From assembly GCA_001724265.1 (NCBI GenBank), contig MEDY01000008.1, forward strand, positions 62,001 to 126,000: a DNA stretch of 64,000 nt, in the 5' to 3' direction. Below are positions 50,782 through 64,000 of the stretch, one piece after another. This DNA is from Rhizaria sp. SCN 62-66 (Eukaryota; Rhizaria, unplaced). How positions within the stretch are numbered: the stretch's first letter is position 1; the number at the start of each line of letters is the position of its first letter. The notes below the pieces were generated by a model. That model made no database searches and was not told the DNA's origin. It worked only from the letters and a program-made list of their open reading frames with translations. A program made the translations under genes and the position numbers.

Positions 50782-52612
50782 CTAATTTTGCTTTTTCTTT
50801 TGCTGTTGCTTATGCAACTTCTGTAACCTCGACAAATGAGACATTGATAGCGGAGCAGCTCCCAAGCCATCATTCGAGCTCACTGTCACCGCTGTGGCGG
50901 ACGAACCCGGTGACATGCGTGACGTTTGTGCACTCACACGAACATCAATGCCACCTACAGTCACCTGGCTCAACCCTCGTAGCCCACTTGATGAGGAGAC
51001 GGTCTTGGAAGCGATGACGGAGATGTCCGTAGCACCTGACAGTGGCGATGCGGATGCGTCACTGCCCTGCGAGACAGACGTCGTGCACGTGCCTGAGCCA
51101 GGTGATGTCTGCACATTACGCGAGAGTGAGTCGGCAACGGGGCTTGGGACAGTACCAGAGCCAATGCCGTCATCACTGCTGAGATTGCCCACAGAGCCAC
51201 GACGGAATTGAAGAGTTCCGCTGTCATCGGTGCCCTTTCTGACGTCGCGAGTGCGGAAAGTGACAATGCCCGGCGACTGCCTTGGGGAACCTTCGCTGCG
51301 CATGTCCAAGGCAAACGAAGCTGCCGCCGCAGGTGTGCTGCGATACTGCTGCAGTGAACGTGGCTGTGAAGTGTTGGGCGACTCAATAGTGGTTTTGGCA
51401 GTTGCGGCGGGCGGAGGCGCCAATGACGCGTCGCCACAGCCATAACCGCTGCCACTAACTTGGCGCCAGTCGTTGCGCTGATCTTCATACGAGACATGTG
51501 TCCCACCAGTCACGGTCGCATTATCAGCGCCAGCGGAATCGCCTCCATTGTCGCTGTCGCCGAGATCAGGAGAGTCGAAATGATCGGCGTCTACTGAGAT
51601 GACAGATGCAGACGCGTCATGTGCAGAATCGGGCGATGCTGCGCCGCAGGGGGCAGCCAGCACAGACACTGTGTCAACTATGTCCGTCACAGCAGGAGTT
51701 CCAACATCGCTGACGGGAACAGTGGCAATGGGAAGCTCCGTGAAACCGACAGGCAGAGAGGCGAGACAGCCATGTGACAGCGGAAAGTTCCCGACAGATC
51801 GCATATTGGCGTGCGTGACGTCTGTTCTGGCGGGAGCAAGGGTCGACTCTGAGGCAACTGACGCGAGATATGGCGTCTGTTGCACCAGCGACAAAACAGC
51901 GGAGTCGGCACCCGCACTGTTGACGCACAACTTAGCAGCTGCGGTTGCGGCGTGAAGCGCGGTTTGGGCTTCCGCATCAGCGTGCGGTTGCGTCGCATCA
52001 CGCTCGCGTTCACTGTCAGCGATGTGCACGGTATGTTGAATGGGGCACTCACGTTGACGCTGGTGATGTGCCGCATTGGCAGGACCGTAGGCAATATGCT
52101 GGACATTGTTTTCATGACACAATGACGCGCCAATCACAGTTGTAGGATCTGCTTGAGGTTGCAGCAGTGACTGTGACTGTTGTAGACTTTGCTGTTGTTG
52201 CACACTTTGGGTAGTCGCATTGGATTGATGCTTTTTAACACCCTCATCCTCGTGACCAGCCTCCTGAAGGGTCCCCAGCGGAGAGCCATTGTACAGTGAC
52301 CGACTGTGACTGTTACGCCGACTTGTCAAGTGGTGTGGCGGAACTACCCCAAGCAGACCCGGAATGTTGACAGAGAACTGCGGCATAGCCTGTGGATGAA
52401 GTAGTTGTGGATGAAGTAGTTGTTGCGGATAGTGCCGTTGAAGTGACTGCTGGTGTTGCATCACAGATTGCGGATACCCAGACATGTTTGTAGCTCCACT
52501 CATGCAGTTTGCACTTAGCATGCTACTCGTCAGCGAAACATGGTCCTTATGATGTTTAGGCATGAACAACATAACCTCACCGGCTGGAGTCGACGGATTA
52601 CCGAGTTGATGT

Positions 52613-52647
<35 letters not shown>

Positions 52648-55600
52648 TTGTTGTTGTAAGATCTGCTGCTGCATGTAATGCAATACGAGTGCATTGTAGT
52701 GAGCATGATATTGTTGGAGTTGCTGCTCCGTCGGCGGCTGACCGTTTCTGTTATCCATAAACAGGGCGGAAGGCGGAGGCGGAGGAGGTGGGATAACGCA
52801 CCCAACATTAGCACCGACAGCAAATTGCGGTTGCTGACCTTGTAACTGCACATTGGACACAGGACCCCAAGCTTCCATACGCGGACCAGGGCTATTATGG
52901 CGCGGTACATTGCCCATATTCTGCGCCGCAATGTGAGGGTTAATGATGTTTTGCAGCAACAACGGAGACAGAATACCCGCCGTGAGCCCAACAGGGTTGT
53001 TGGTGACGCCATTTGCGAGCGCACCCGCACCATGGACTACATTTGCCGGCCCACCTTTGGCGTTACGCCGTACGCCTGCACCTGGTATGTTCCGCACCGC
53101 GCGCAGCCCAGGAGTTGACGGCGCCTCCAGATTATCTAGGTTAAGCCCTGAGAATGTCAGCAGCGGCACCGGTGCAAGCGCAGGAGCAGCCTGGGCAACG
53201 CGCGCTGTTGTTTGCGAGAGAAGTAGTGGTGCCCAGCCCCAGGTCGCAGTATTGGGGTCTGTTGCATTGGTCTTGGCACTCGACACCGCAGCTTTGCCTG
53301 GACCCGCACTGATGCGGTTACGCGTGCTACGGGGCGCGGGGAGACGGCCTGCAGCAGCAACAACGCTGGTGCTGCTGTGGATTCCTTCACCGTCGACTCT
53401 AATACGACCTGTGCGCGATGAACTGTCACTGCGACTGCGACTGCGATGCGTGTTGGGTTTCTCTAAGGAGCGAACCTTCCAGAGTACTTCTTCGTTATTG
53501 TTGGGACCGATGCAACCTGTGGATGTCACCGTACCGCGAGTTCGCCCGCGGCCGCGCATCGCACGCAGCTGCGACAGTACCCGCTCACGCGCAAGCAAGA
53601 TAACAGCGCGGCGGCGCTGGCGCATCTCGCGGACAATCTCACGACGCCGGCGGCCATGGAGCCGCATGCGCACGTGAGCACTGCACCCGGCAAGAAGGGC
53701 AATGAATGACAACAGCAATGGTGTGGTGATGAACAACTCAATAATGATGCCAACGAGTGCACCAAGGGCCCACACCCAGACCCCGGCACTGTCATCGCGC
53801 GCAGCAAGGCGTACTGAAAGTACAACTGCAAAGAAAATCGCCACAATAATGATACAGGTGACAGCAGCCATCTGCACCACCAATGTTGGTAGGAATGACC
53901 ATGTGAAACAGCTGTCGCGTTGAAAATCCTGAGTGGTGCGAGGTTGGTCACCTGCCGTATATGATGTCGAGGGAGCGATGGCCATGCCTACTTCGGGTGG
54001 GGACATTGGGGGATCAGAGGGACCTCGTTGTTGCTCGGATGCGACAGACTCGCTACTGCTCACATGCAGACCCGCACGCGAAGTCGCTTCGTGTTGCGGG
54101 CGGGTGCGAATACGCCAGCAACAGAAACGCCTCTTGCTTCCCCCACGCTTGTTAAGACGTGACGACGCTGGTGGAGTGACGCCATTGCTCACATCGCTCC
54201 CACTCACAGATGGCGACACTGTTGCCGAGGCAGTGCCAGGAACATCAACAATATCGTCGTCGTCTCTGTCTCTATGTGGGAGCAAAGACGATGCCATTCC
54301 AAAAGTCATGTTATAGCTCGTGTGGGGCTGCGGGTCGACGAAGCGCTCGTAACAGCGCAGGACGTGGGCAGGATCAACGGGTACGAGCATCACTAACGCA
54401 CGCGCAATAAGCGCTTCTTCACGTCGTCGTTGTGCCAGTTGCTCTTGAAGTTCCTTGCTCGCGCTATTGCGCGTGCCTACTCCACACAAAGGGAGCCCGC
54501 TGTAGCATGCGGCAAGTGCGCGCTCGTTGAGATTTGGACCCAGGTCCTCGGAGCGCAACAGCTCGCCATCGCGGCGTCGGTGACGGCGCGCGCGCGCGGC
54601 AGCAACAACAGCGTCGCTGCGGGCACCCGTGGCAGTTGACACAGTGATGAACGTGCCAGGTAGAGCTCCACCAACAGAAGTAGTCGGAGACTCGGGCAGC
54701 CCATCGTCAATGCTGGAACCGCTCGCAAATGCAGCAGCAGCTGCCGCTGCAGTCGCAGCGGCGGAGACATTGACATCGTTGTTTGCTGGGGACGGCTTGC
54801 TGCGTTTGCTGGTTGAAACATTATTGGGGCGTGTTACTGCCATCATCGCACTGCGGACTTCTTCTTCGTTATCGCTGCTGCTGCTGGAGTTGAGATCTTC
54901 GTCAAAACCCGTGAGTGTAGTGCGCCCCCGCCACGCCTGTCCTGCTCGAACAGCAGCACTGCGTACCAATGCACTGTCACCGTAGAGCGTCGCCAATGGC
55001 AGCACGCGCAGATGCTGCTGCAGCAGACGATCGCGGGCTAACCGAGCAAGCACACTCTTCGGAAGTGTGGGGACGGAAGCTGCAACAGCGGGGACGGGTT
55101 TTGGCGATAAATGCACGGTGTCATCAGACGAGTGAGACGAGTGATCCTCAGCACTGGTTTCATTACCAGTGCTTTCATGGCCCTCCGACGAGTCATTTTT
55201 AGGCAAAGCGGGAGCATCAGCAATTTTGGCTGCATCGCGAACACCAACACCAGAGCTGGTCGCCACGTATTGTGATGTCACAGTCGCATCATTATCTATC
55301 GAGGAGACTGCGATAATCGGCGCATCCTTAAAAATGCGCACTGGCGCCACAGGAGGTGTGTCGGCCTTCGTCGTTACCACCTGACACACTGCAGGCGGAC
55401 TCAAGCTCCGACAACTGCTGGGGCTACTACTCGTACTTGGTGGAGACAATGCGGGGCTATCGGTGGCGGCACGTCCTTTGTTGTTCGCACCATCGCTTCC
55501 AGTGGAGTCACTACTTGGGCCCTCTGTTGTTGTAGCCTGAGGATCGGACGAACGTACTTCATCGTCACTGGCACGCAACACGTCGACTGCTTTCTGCCGT

Positions 55601-58600
55601 AAATTCGCCCGTTCCCCACTCGATTCACGAGTGCGCGTGTTAGAGCGATGGTGAGGGGGACGTTGTAGACGCAGCTTGCTCTGCTGAGCCATAGGATCAC
55701 CAGGAGTGACCGAGGATACACCAGTCCTAGAAGCGGTCGTCGACACTAAAGTCGAGGAGGAGGAGGAGGATGATGACGATGATGCCGATGACGAAGACGA
55801 CACAGCTCCTGATGCGCGGTTCAGCGCAGCGCGAGCCCGACGAGCCCGACGAGAAGTCACATTGAAACTATCAGTCTGAGTCGAGGCTAAGATCGCGGAT
55901 GCGGTACCTGCAGGGGCGGGCGTGGAAGTTGCAATAAGGCTCTCAAGCTCTTCGGCAGCGTTGGGGATCTCGCTCGGAGTAGGCCGCCAGCGGGCAGCGT
56001 ATGAAAGCACATGTAGCAGCTCAAACGCGCGCGCGTTACGCGATTTGAGCGCGGCCTGTAACAGACACGGCTCTGGAGCAGACGCTGTGGTCGAATCCAT
56101 TGCGGATGTCAATGTCTCACGAATCAAAGCAAGGTCGCCAGCAGAAACATTTGACGTCGCAGTTCTCGCGCGAGGATTAGTCATCGCAAGACCAGAGTGG
56201 GATGACTGGAGGGCGTGACGACCAACTGCAGAAGCTACCGCTGCGGTAAGGCGCGCAGCGGGACCTAAACAAAGTGTAACCCATCCAAGCTTGCGTTGGG
56301 GTCCTGCGGCTGCCGTAAGAGCAGCGGCACGAGCACGGGCAGAGCAGTTTGCACATGCACACTGAATACGCATGCCAATGCTGCCCTCATCTGGAGCGAT
56401 AGCGGAGTTGACAAAGGACGAATGCTGGCGACGCATTGTCGCTCCGTTTCCAGCACCTGTCTTTGTCTGCTTGGTACGCGTGTACAGAATTAAGGGCAAC
56501 TCCATCTGTGGAAAGAAATTGCTCGCACCAGGGATGACACCACCGCAATAGTTGGCGAATGCGACTTGCTCAGCGTAGTAACGAACAAAGTCCTCGGCGC
56601 GCTTGATATTGGAGGAGCGTAGAAGGCACAGCAAACACTGCGACAGAAGCGCAATAAAGGCGGACACAATAGCGGCGGACAAAATAATGCGCACCACGGC
56701 ATCCTCAGCAGAGTAAGAGCCCTGGAGGTTCTCGTTCTCACTGCGTGGTGCCTCGAAAAGAAACAACAACACACACGCCGCACATGCAAGCGCACCAACA
56801 GTTGTCGCAAAAATAATTGCAATGCGGCGCGTGAATGTCATGCGCGCAACAGAGACGCGACGCCAGAGTGAGTAAGCAACATGGCGACGACGCGAGAGAC
56901 GCGAAAACATCACTGTAACTGCTGAGCATAATGGCCTTGACCGCGGACCCCAAATCGACGCACTACGACTGCTGCGGCGAGCGGCGTCGGCTTTCTTACA
57001 GCTATTGCCATTGTTGTCCTCAACTTCGTCTTCAGTACAATCAGACTCATCACTGTCAAGATCCGAATCTGAATCCTCCCTGCTACTATTTTCCAAATCA
57101 TCAAGCTCAGACTGCAACTCGAGACCCAAAGCCTTTGCTGCGGCCGCAAGCGCACTGATATCGATGCTGGCGTACTCACCATCGCTGTCAAGCGCAGGCC
57201 TGTCACTACCACCGCCAGAAGGCGCGTCGCCATTCTTGGACGTGGTGTTATTGTTGTCATTCATCTCTGTGGTGTGCACGCTAGGACTGGAGTTTGTGGT
57301 TTTAGCCGGATGCTTACCGGCAAGGCTGCCTGTGCGCGGGCCGCTAGTATTACCCGACGATGGGCGCTGAGGACGCGGTGCACTTGAACGCTTTTTACTG
57401 CCGGAACGCGGCGAAACAGAAAACTTACCGATCGGCTCATTGGTGTCAATGGATAAGTCCCAACCGCGCGCCACCGCAGCTAGACATGCTTCATTCTCGG
57501 AGTTGTAGTTCACCGGAGGAAGTTGTTGCTGAGCAGTCTGCTGCTGTTGCTGCTGTTGTTCTAATTGTTGAATCATGAGCTGCTTCATTCGCATGCTTTG
57601 ATGAAGCACCTGTGTCATCACCTTTTGAAGTTGAATTTGAAGTTGCTGTTGCTGAACTGGCATTGTTGGAATTTCGGCAGTGCGCTGACTTGGTGGCGTC
57701 GGTGTGCGCGAACCTCCACTGCCACTGCTACGACTTCGCGGCCTCGAACGCGAGTGTTTCTTTTTGAACATCATCACGTTGTGAGATAATGCCTCCGTGT
57801 GATGCGTGTCGACGGGACGCGTGCGCGACCTACCTGCCGCTGCCGCAGCGGCGCTTGAAGGGGGCAGCGCAGCAGCAGATGCGAGTGAGGGTTTAAGCTC
57901 AATAGGGCCGTCTGCAGTCACTGCTAGAGTCGTCAATGCCGCTGGTGACTCAACCACAGGCGGGGCAAATGGTGGGGGCAATGGACCATCAACGCCAACG
58001 CGAGGTCCGGAGTGCGGATTGTGTTGCTGGTGTAGACCTGTCTCCGACCTATGCACAGCGACATCGTGGCTGTTTCTTCCGAGATCCAACAAAGGGAGTG
58101 CCGTCAACGGTTTGTGAGATACTGTCGTGGGAGACGAGAGTGAGTCACGTGGACCAAACATCGGCGATCCTGTCGCAGCTGCAACTGCTGACGCCTTCCT
58201 TGCGGCAGCAGCAACCTTTTTGGCAGTGGCTTCACTTGCGGCAGCCGCGGCGGCAAGCGCTGCAGGGTCCGTCTCGAGTGCCCACGGGTGGTTCGCGAGA
58301 TGACGTTTGTTCCACTTAAGCGCGGCTGAAAAGACACTGTTGCGGAGGGCCGCAGCATCACCAGAACTAGCAAACAGCAACGCAAGAAGAGATAACAGAA
58401 CAACAACTGTGACAATAATTATAGGGGCAATATTGTCTTTGAGCATGGCCACAGAGACACCAAATACTGTTTTCGCTCCTGACGACACAGGATAGGTAAG
58501 TTCAGGAACAGGATTAATTATGACAGCGTAAAGTCCTAGCCTTGTGCATGCACAGACTGTGCGCGTTGCAGATAGGCGCTTTGCGACTGTACACGAACTC

Positions 58601-61600
58601 GAATCCCAGTCCCGTTCCGAGCCAGCAATAGTGGAAACAGTACTTGATAAGACATTTGCAACTGAAGTTGTCGCTACCCAGCTGTTAGGACGGCTCACAC
58701 AGGTCACTTGTTGGCGCGAGTTGACGTTGCGATGCTCGACAGTAACATGCATGGGGGTATAAAGCAGAGTCCAAGAGTCCGAGTCAAGGAAACTTGTTAA
58801 ATTGCGCGGTGCGAACGTGGCAGTTGCTCTCGAAATAGACATATTGCGAGATCCAGTGGAGGCCAACATGTCGGCATCTAAGATAGTTGGCGAGAGATAC
58901 TCCTCAGAAATTGTGTTTGCCGAAGATGTGACAGCAGGGACGTCTTGAGAAGAGACAATACGGTCCGCACTTCCAGGATAAACATGGACGCTAAAAAGTC
59001 CTGATCGCACCCACAATGGCCACTGTGTTAAGTCAGACGTTTTAAACATCAACAAACCGATAACATCAAGTGAAACGCCCAGCTCAGCCAGCTCTGTGTC
59101 AGTCAGAGGGCTTTCGGAGGAATTTGCAGGACTAATCGTTAATATGTCTTCGGCAGTAAGTGACACCAGAGGCAGTGCTAAATCAGGAAAACCTGGAACA
59201 AGATTTGCGACACTCGCTGTGATGAAATGTACTGCAGAGGAGATATCGCTTGCAGTGTTAGTAGCAGTAGCGGCTGTTGCATTGGTTGTTTCGGTCGTGG
59301 GTTGTGTCGCGTTATTTGCAATCAGAGAAAACGCACCACCAGAGAAGAATCTGCATACCGCAATATCAGCACCCTCATAGCCGTTGAGTGCATGCATCGA
59401 CAACAATGACTCCGGAACTGTTGCGGAACCCGCAGTGTCATCGTCCGAAGGCGAATTGGTTGCAATTTCGCCGTTATTTACAAGACGAACACCATCCCAG
59501 TCGGCGCTAACTTCAACAAATGAAGTCTTCTGGGTTGGCACATGACGGGAAGCAGGCGGATCACTGTTAATCGACGCCGTGCTAAAGATAATGTTGGAGG
59601 TGTTGTAGGTAACATTCAGCGCGGTAATGTCGTTCCAGATTGGAACAATCGTTGCATCAACCTGCATCTGCGTTGATGAACGCAAGAAGGTAAATGCGAT
59701 AGCGCTATTGCCAACAACAACAGGGGATTCGTTGGTGACTTTACCGCGTAGCATCAATGCAGTAAACGATGGAACCAATGTTGTCAGGTGTTCAAGCATC
59801 GCGTCCATGACAGGACCCAATGTCATAAAACCGGATAGGCGTTGTGAGATGTACACACCGCTAGTGACTGTCGTGAGGGTTGAGTCAATGAGCACGGCGG
59901 AGTGACTTGTGCCGCTCTTGGCGAGAGCGATCACATGCCGTTTTTGGTATGCAAGGATGCGTTTCCACAAGGTCCATACAACTGTGAATGCATTCCAAGC
60001 GCCATCAGTAGGAACTGTCGAAGTGACAGCATCAGGGTGCATCGCAAAAAGGGCTGTAAGATTAACCGTTTGCAACAAGGAAACAGACGTGATGTTGACT
60101 ACGGTATTGTTACTCGAAAGCACACCAATGGCGCGCAAAGCAGATGCGAATTCTGCCCGGAGCAGACTCGCTTGACGCAAGCGCGGAATACTATTCACAC
60201 TGGCTGCCGTAGTATTCGACGACAACGTTGTCGTATTGCTTGACGTCACATTTGCTGCTGCAGTCGCTGCGAGCGCGTTGACCTCACTGACCGCAACATA
60301 AGCAAGGCTGGCAAAGTAGTTAACAAACATAACACCGAGTTGAGATCCCTTAAATGCAGTGGTCGCATTAGCAGTCGTCTTGAAGGCTCGTCGACCAGCT
60401 GATGTAGACGGCATCATTGAAGCTAGAGTAAGCGTCGCCATAACCGACTCAACGGGCTGTTCACTCTGTACGGAGGCATTCGAGTCAGACGTTAACGGCG
60501 TGTTACTTGTAAACATTGGCAACGACACGAGATTCTCCATGTTCGCAAACGAAACGTCAAGCTTGCCATCGAGAATCTCGTGTAATAAAGCAACAGCCAC
60601 TCCAAATCCAACCTGTGAACCAAGTTCTTGTGCGGATGCAATAAGGAGCGAAAATGATTGAATGATGTCCGACGCCCGTTGACTTGTTAGTGCAACCCGA
60701 GTCTCAGTGAGCAAGGTCTGAAAGCGTTCCTGCTTAGCGAGGCGTAGTGCTGCAGCCTGCTGCTCCTCCGTGTCCGTGGTGTCGACAGTATCCGTCGGCG
60801 CAGCAGGCAAAGTAAATGTAGTCCACGTGCTTACTCCCTGTGCGTCGACAGCCTCAACGAGGATCTGCACAGCACGGGAAAAGAGGCAGAAGTTACGGAC
60901 TGGATCGAGACGTGTCGAATGAAGCAGCACCTTCGGTAGGCGGCTCATCACTACAGGATCTGTAATAACTAACGCCGACGCAGTGCTGGCCGTTGACTGC
61001 GGAAGTGAAGCTGCAGAAAGATGCCAGCGAAACGACAAGGGCAGAACAGTCTCCGCCGTGGTGAACCCATAACAGCGCACTGCATGAACAGACTGACTAG
61101 TCGTCACCGATGGATCGACTTGACATCGTCCTGAGCTCGTCATCGGTGCCGTTACGACCGTCACGATCGCTGAATTAAGCGCACCAGGCAAGAGCGCTCC
61201 AGGAATCTTCTGGAGGTCCGCGGCAGCAAGAGCAGCGGCAGGTGGCGGTGAGCGTGGATAAGCAGAGTCAGCGGCAAAGATGTGAACGCGGAACGTGTAG
61301 ACTGTGTCAGGACTTAGCGCTGTTGCGTTAATAACAAGCGTCGTCATAGTGCGCTTGCCGACAGTCACATACGGGCCGGTCAGGTTGAGTTGTCCAGAAT
61401 CGCAGGTCCATAGCACCGCATAATTGCTATTTTTGGCTGCAACCTGCGCACTAAGCCTTAAGTGCTCTGTCGAGGGAAACACGCCCGCCGAGTACTGAGG
61501 GTGTGGGGCTGCAGCGGCGTTGATATAGTACTTGTTACCACGCTTGATAGTACCACCAAGCACAGCAGTTGAGATGCGGGAGTAGTCAGACGGGTAATAT

Positions 61601-63999
61601 GTGGTCACTGAAAAATAAATGGACACCGTAGCTTCAGGTCTCTGTCCAATAGTAGAAGCGCGCTCAACATCAGTCTCAGCAAGCGTGGCCATGATCTCGG
61701 GTGAGAGCGTGACACAGGACTGTGTGCTCTTCAAGGCGTTCGCACCGTCGCTTCCTGCAGCGAAACATGGCACCGATGCGTTTTGCAGTAATGCCCAGTC
61801 AGCCGTAAGCTGGAGTTGTGCCAACGACGAATTTGTGGCGAGATCTTGCTGCGTAAGCTCGGACCGCACTGTTGCGTTCAGTGAAACATACGTGTTGACC
61901 ATTGTTGGTGAGTGATATCGACGATAACACATCCAGGTGTAGACAAAAGCACTTGGATCTGTTGCTTCCAAGTCAGGATCGACAGTGCCGTTGGCGTAGA
62001 GAGTCAGTTTCTCATTTGGTGAAAGAGCAACACCACCATACTCAATAGTACTGCGTGTACCAATCACTGCTGCCGCAGTTGAAAACAGATGCTGTGAGGT
62101 CGTTGTAGCGGTGAGCTTTGAGGCTGTGTTGAATTCTGAGCGAAGAGAGAGTGTGCTGGAGACTTTAGCATCGCTGGTGTTTGGCTCGTAAACATAAGAG
62201 AACGACGACTCAAAAACACGGACGAGGGGGGAAGGCACGTTACCAGTGACATACCCTACAGCAACGGTCGGCGAGAACCGCTGTTGCGCAAGCGGACGAA
62301 GCGCAAGGTGTGTCAGGATGGGCATGCTTTTGATTGTGATCTTAATGCGCTCACAGACAGTCACATGCGTCCACACCGAACTCGGAAGCCCTGCAGTGAC
62401 GCACAGCCGGAATCTGTACGAAGCACCGGGTGGTAGCGTGAATGCCGGAATAAACAGCGCAGTTTGATTCAGCGTTGTGACGGTGGATGCGAACAAAGCA
62501 GGAAGCGTTTCATTGACGAGCGGGCCCCACTTATATGAGATAAACTCGTGCCCTGCTGCAGTTGAACAGGATGACAACGTGACAAGCGGAGTCACCGTGA
62601 TTGCATCTGCAGCAGCATACGTGTTGCTGCGGCCGGAAAGGATCGAGATTAGCGGTCCGTCCGCGGCAAGGCGCGTCACATTGACCGTGGCAACAAACTC
62701 GGAACCCAACCAATTTGTGACGCGGACAGAGAACGTTGCGGTTGTGCCTGCAGGAAGGAAGGTATCAACCTCCGTTGAGTTAAATTGAACTGTAAACACC
62801 GAGGCGGAACTTGTCAGTGTTGAAAACGGCGTATTGAGATTGGTGGGTGCGATACGGTTTAATAAGGTGTTAAATGCAGCCACAGCGGCACTGTTAGTAC
62901 CATTATTGACGAGCTCAAAATTCATCGACGGCATCATGCCAGCATGACCAATAATAGAACGCACGAGTAGAGTTAGTGGTGAACAGTTACCGATTGTTGA
63001 CGGCGCCGAAAGATCTGCAAACAAGCCCGGCAGAGACGCAGGCGCACGCACTGTTGCGGTGACTTGCGGCATAAAAGGCACCGAGTCATCGTCAATGTTT
63101 GCGTAGAGCGCAGAATTCGTGGCCGTCACAGCGGGCTTGATCACACCACCCTTAAAGGAGACAGTAGACACTGGTCGCAATGTAAAACCGGAGCCAAGGC
63201 GGATCCGAAAAACAGTAGGCGTGCGCCAGTGACATCCAGCGCTCGCCGTCTCACCCAAAAGATCTAATGTTGCCGTCACAAGCACATGCGTACATGTGTA
63301 AAACGTGCCACCAGTGTCGCGGACAGAGATGCCGTCTGCGTCAATGTACGTCGGCACCGGCTGCATGGTGGGGTACGTGAACGTAACGTCAACAAAAGAC
63401 CCAGCAGCGTCAAAATGCGCATCGGCAACGTTGCACATTGGAATACACATGATATCCTCGGCCCAACTGCCGGCCCACGTTATACCGGCGGAGGCGTTCG
63501 TCGCGTCAGACACGCGAGAACAGAGCGTGAACGACGTTGGATAGTAAACAAATCCACTCTTGCATGTGACATATGTTTCCGTGTCAATATCAAGCTCATC
63601 GGGACTCTTAGGGGAGGTGGGACCACCAATGATCGCCCCAGCGACATCAGAGTCGTCCCATATCTCGCCATCATCACTCATGTACGCAGCGCTATACATC
63701 GCAGAACGGGACTGATCAGAGACACCACTGACGCGTGACGCGCGGGGCTTAGAAGGGGCCACGAAGAACCCAATAGTGTGCAATTTTCCACCCCCCATCC
63801 CCCCGCCTGCGCCAGCATCGTTCGTGGCACCGCCCTCAAGTGTGGCGGGATCAACGACGTAAACCGTATTGTTCCAGCCAAGTGTATATGTAATCGAGAC
63901 CACACCAAGTCGCACACGCATGGCAGCGCAAGTTGGCTTCGGAACACACTGCGGCACATCCGGGCTCCATACTCCGCCAGTCTGACAGTACCGGTACAT
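50782..63999 (-). CDS. polycystin-1/REJ-like giant membrane protein (5' end outside window)
   Basis: One uninterrupted, intronless frame of 4,405 codons entering from the right edge. It begins inside a sushi/CCP-like module (YCQTGGVWSPDVPQC), with another Cys-rich module by about residue 180. About 1,600 residues of Ser/Thr-rich, N-glycosylation-rich beta sequence follow, like the REJ region. A GPS-like motif at about 1800-1825 (W...C...CAC..RLGLYAVI) sits just before the first membrane helix (about 1853-1875). Further helices lie at about 2390-2415 (after FTRRI), 2431-2457, 3363-3393 and 3403-3438. Long disordered loops separate them, and the tail is Gln-rich. This matches the GPS-plus-membrane part of polycystin-1/PKDREJ proteins, but I see no PLAT domain and no polycystin channel end. 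The frame ends at TAG 50782-50784; reading through adds nine codons to TAA at 50752-50754. Confidence 0.75.
52610..52656 (-). repeat. CAA/CAG run encoding polyglutamine
   Basis: A run of about 16 Gln codons in the C-terminal cytosolic tail of the polycystin-like protein. Shorter Gln runs lie at about 57520-57560 and 52150-52210. Confidence 0.9.
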
Positions 64000-64000
64000 G

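Overview
The window is nuclear DNA from a unicellular eukaryote that I cannot name. Coding regions are GC-rich, with strong third-position bias and long Ala, Ser, Gln, Asp/Glu and His/Gly tracts. The gaps between genes are AT-rich. Introns are short (107-188 bp) and almost all begin GTACG. There are no bacterial operons, rRNA genes, CRISPR arrays or insertion sequences. Possible ciliary/centrosomal proteins (LRRCC1-like, CFAP97-like) and a polycystin-1-like protein suggest a flagellated protist, but this is inference.

Layout: 1-600, 3' end of an unrecognised gene (+). 2448-6566, Ala/Ser/Gln-rich protein with an RGG block (-). 8345-14032, EF-hand / Cys-rich / PH / CaMK-type kinase with an N-myristoylation signal (-). 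15342-21686, P5B-type ATPase with very large low-complexity insertions (+). 22068-25673, bacterial-type MFS transporter with a His/Gly-rich tail (-). 26127-28040, Has1/DDX18 DEAD-box helicase with one intron (-). 28390-30951, five-exon PSI-TM-TM-LEA2-like membrane protein (-). 31630-36394, large CFAP97-like protein (+). 36864-42686, RING-Cys-relay (MYCBP2-type) E3 ubiquitin ligase, four exons (+). 43102-48376, six-exon LRR/coiled-coil protein (-). 48950-49710, four-TM protein of 200 residues (+). 50752/50782-63999, more than 4,400 codons of a polycystin-1/REJ-like protein running off the right edge (-).

The most unusual signal is in the E3 ligase gene. Its first exon keeps one reading frame for 1,476 codons but contains four in-frame TAG codons and no TAA or TGA. 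Recognisable domains lie on both sides: UBZ4 zinc finger, TAG, UIM, TAG, TAG, TAG, IBR-like, RING and relay domain. Splicing out the TAGs does not work. UAG readthrough, UAG recoding or a very young pseudogene remain. Eleven other gene ends in the window use TAA (nine) or TGA (two). The only other candidate TAG stop, in the polycystin-like gene, has a TAA nine codons further on. The ligase also has a domain order I do not know from MYCBP2, and SUMO-type motifs spaced through its N-terminal half.

Genes are single-cistron and unrelated in function. Divergent pairs (kinase/ATPase, PSI protein/CFAP97-like, LRR protein/four-TM protein) probably share promoter regions.
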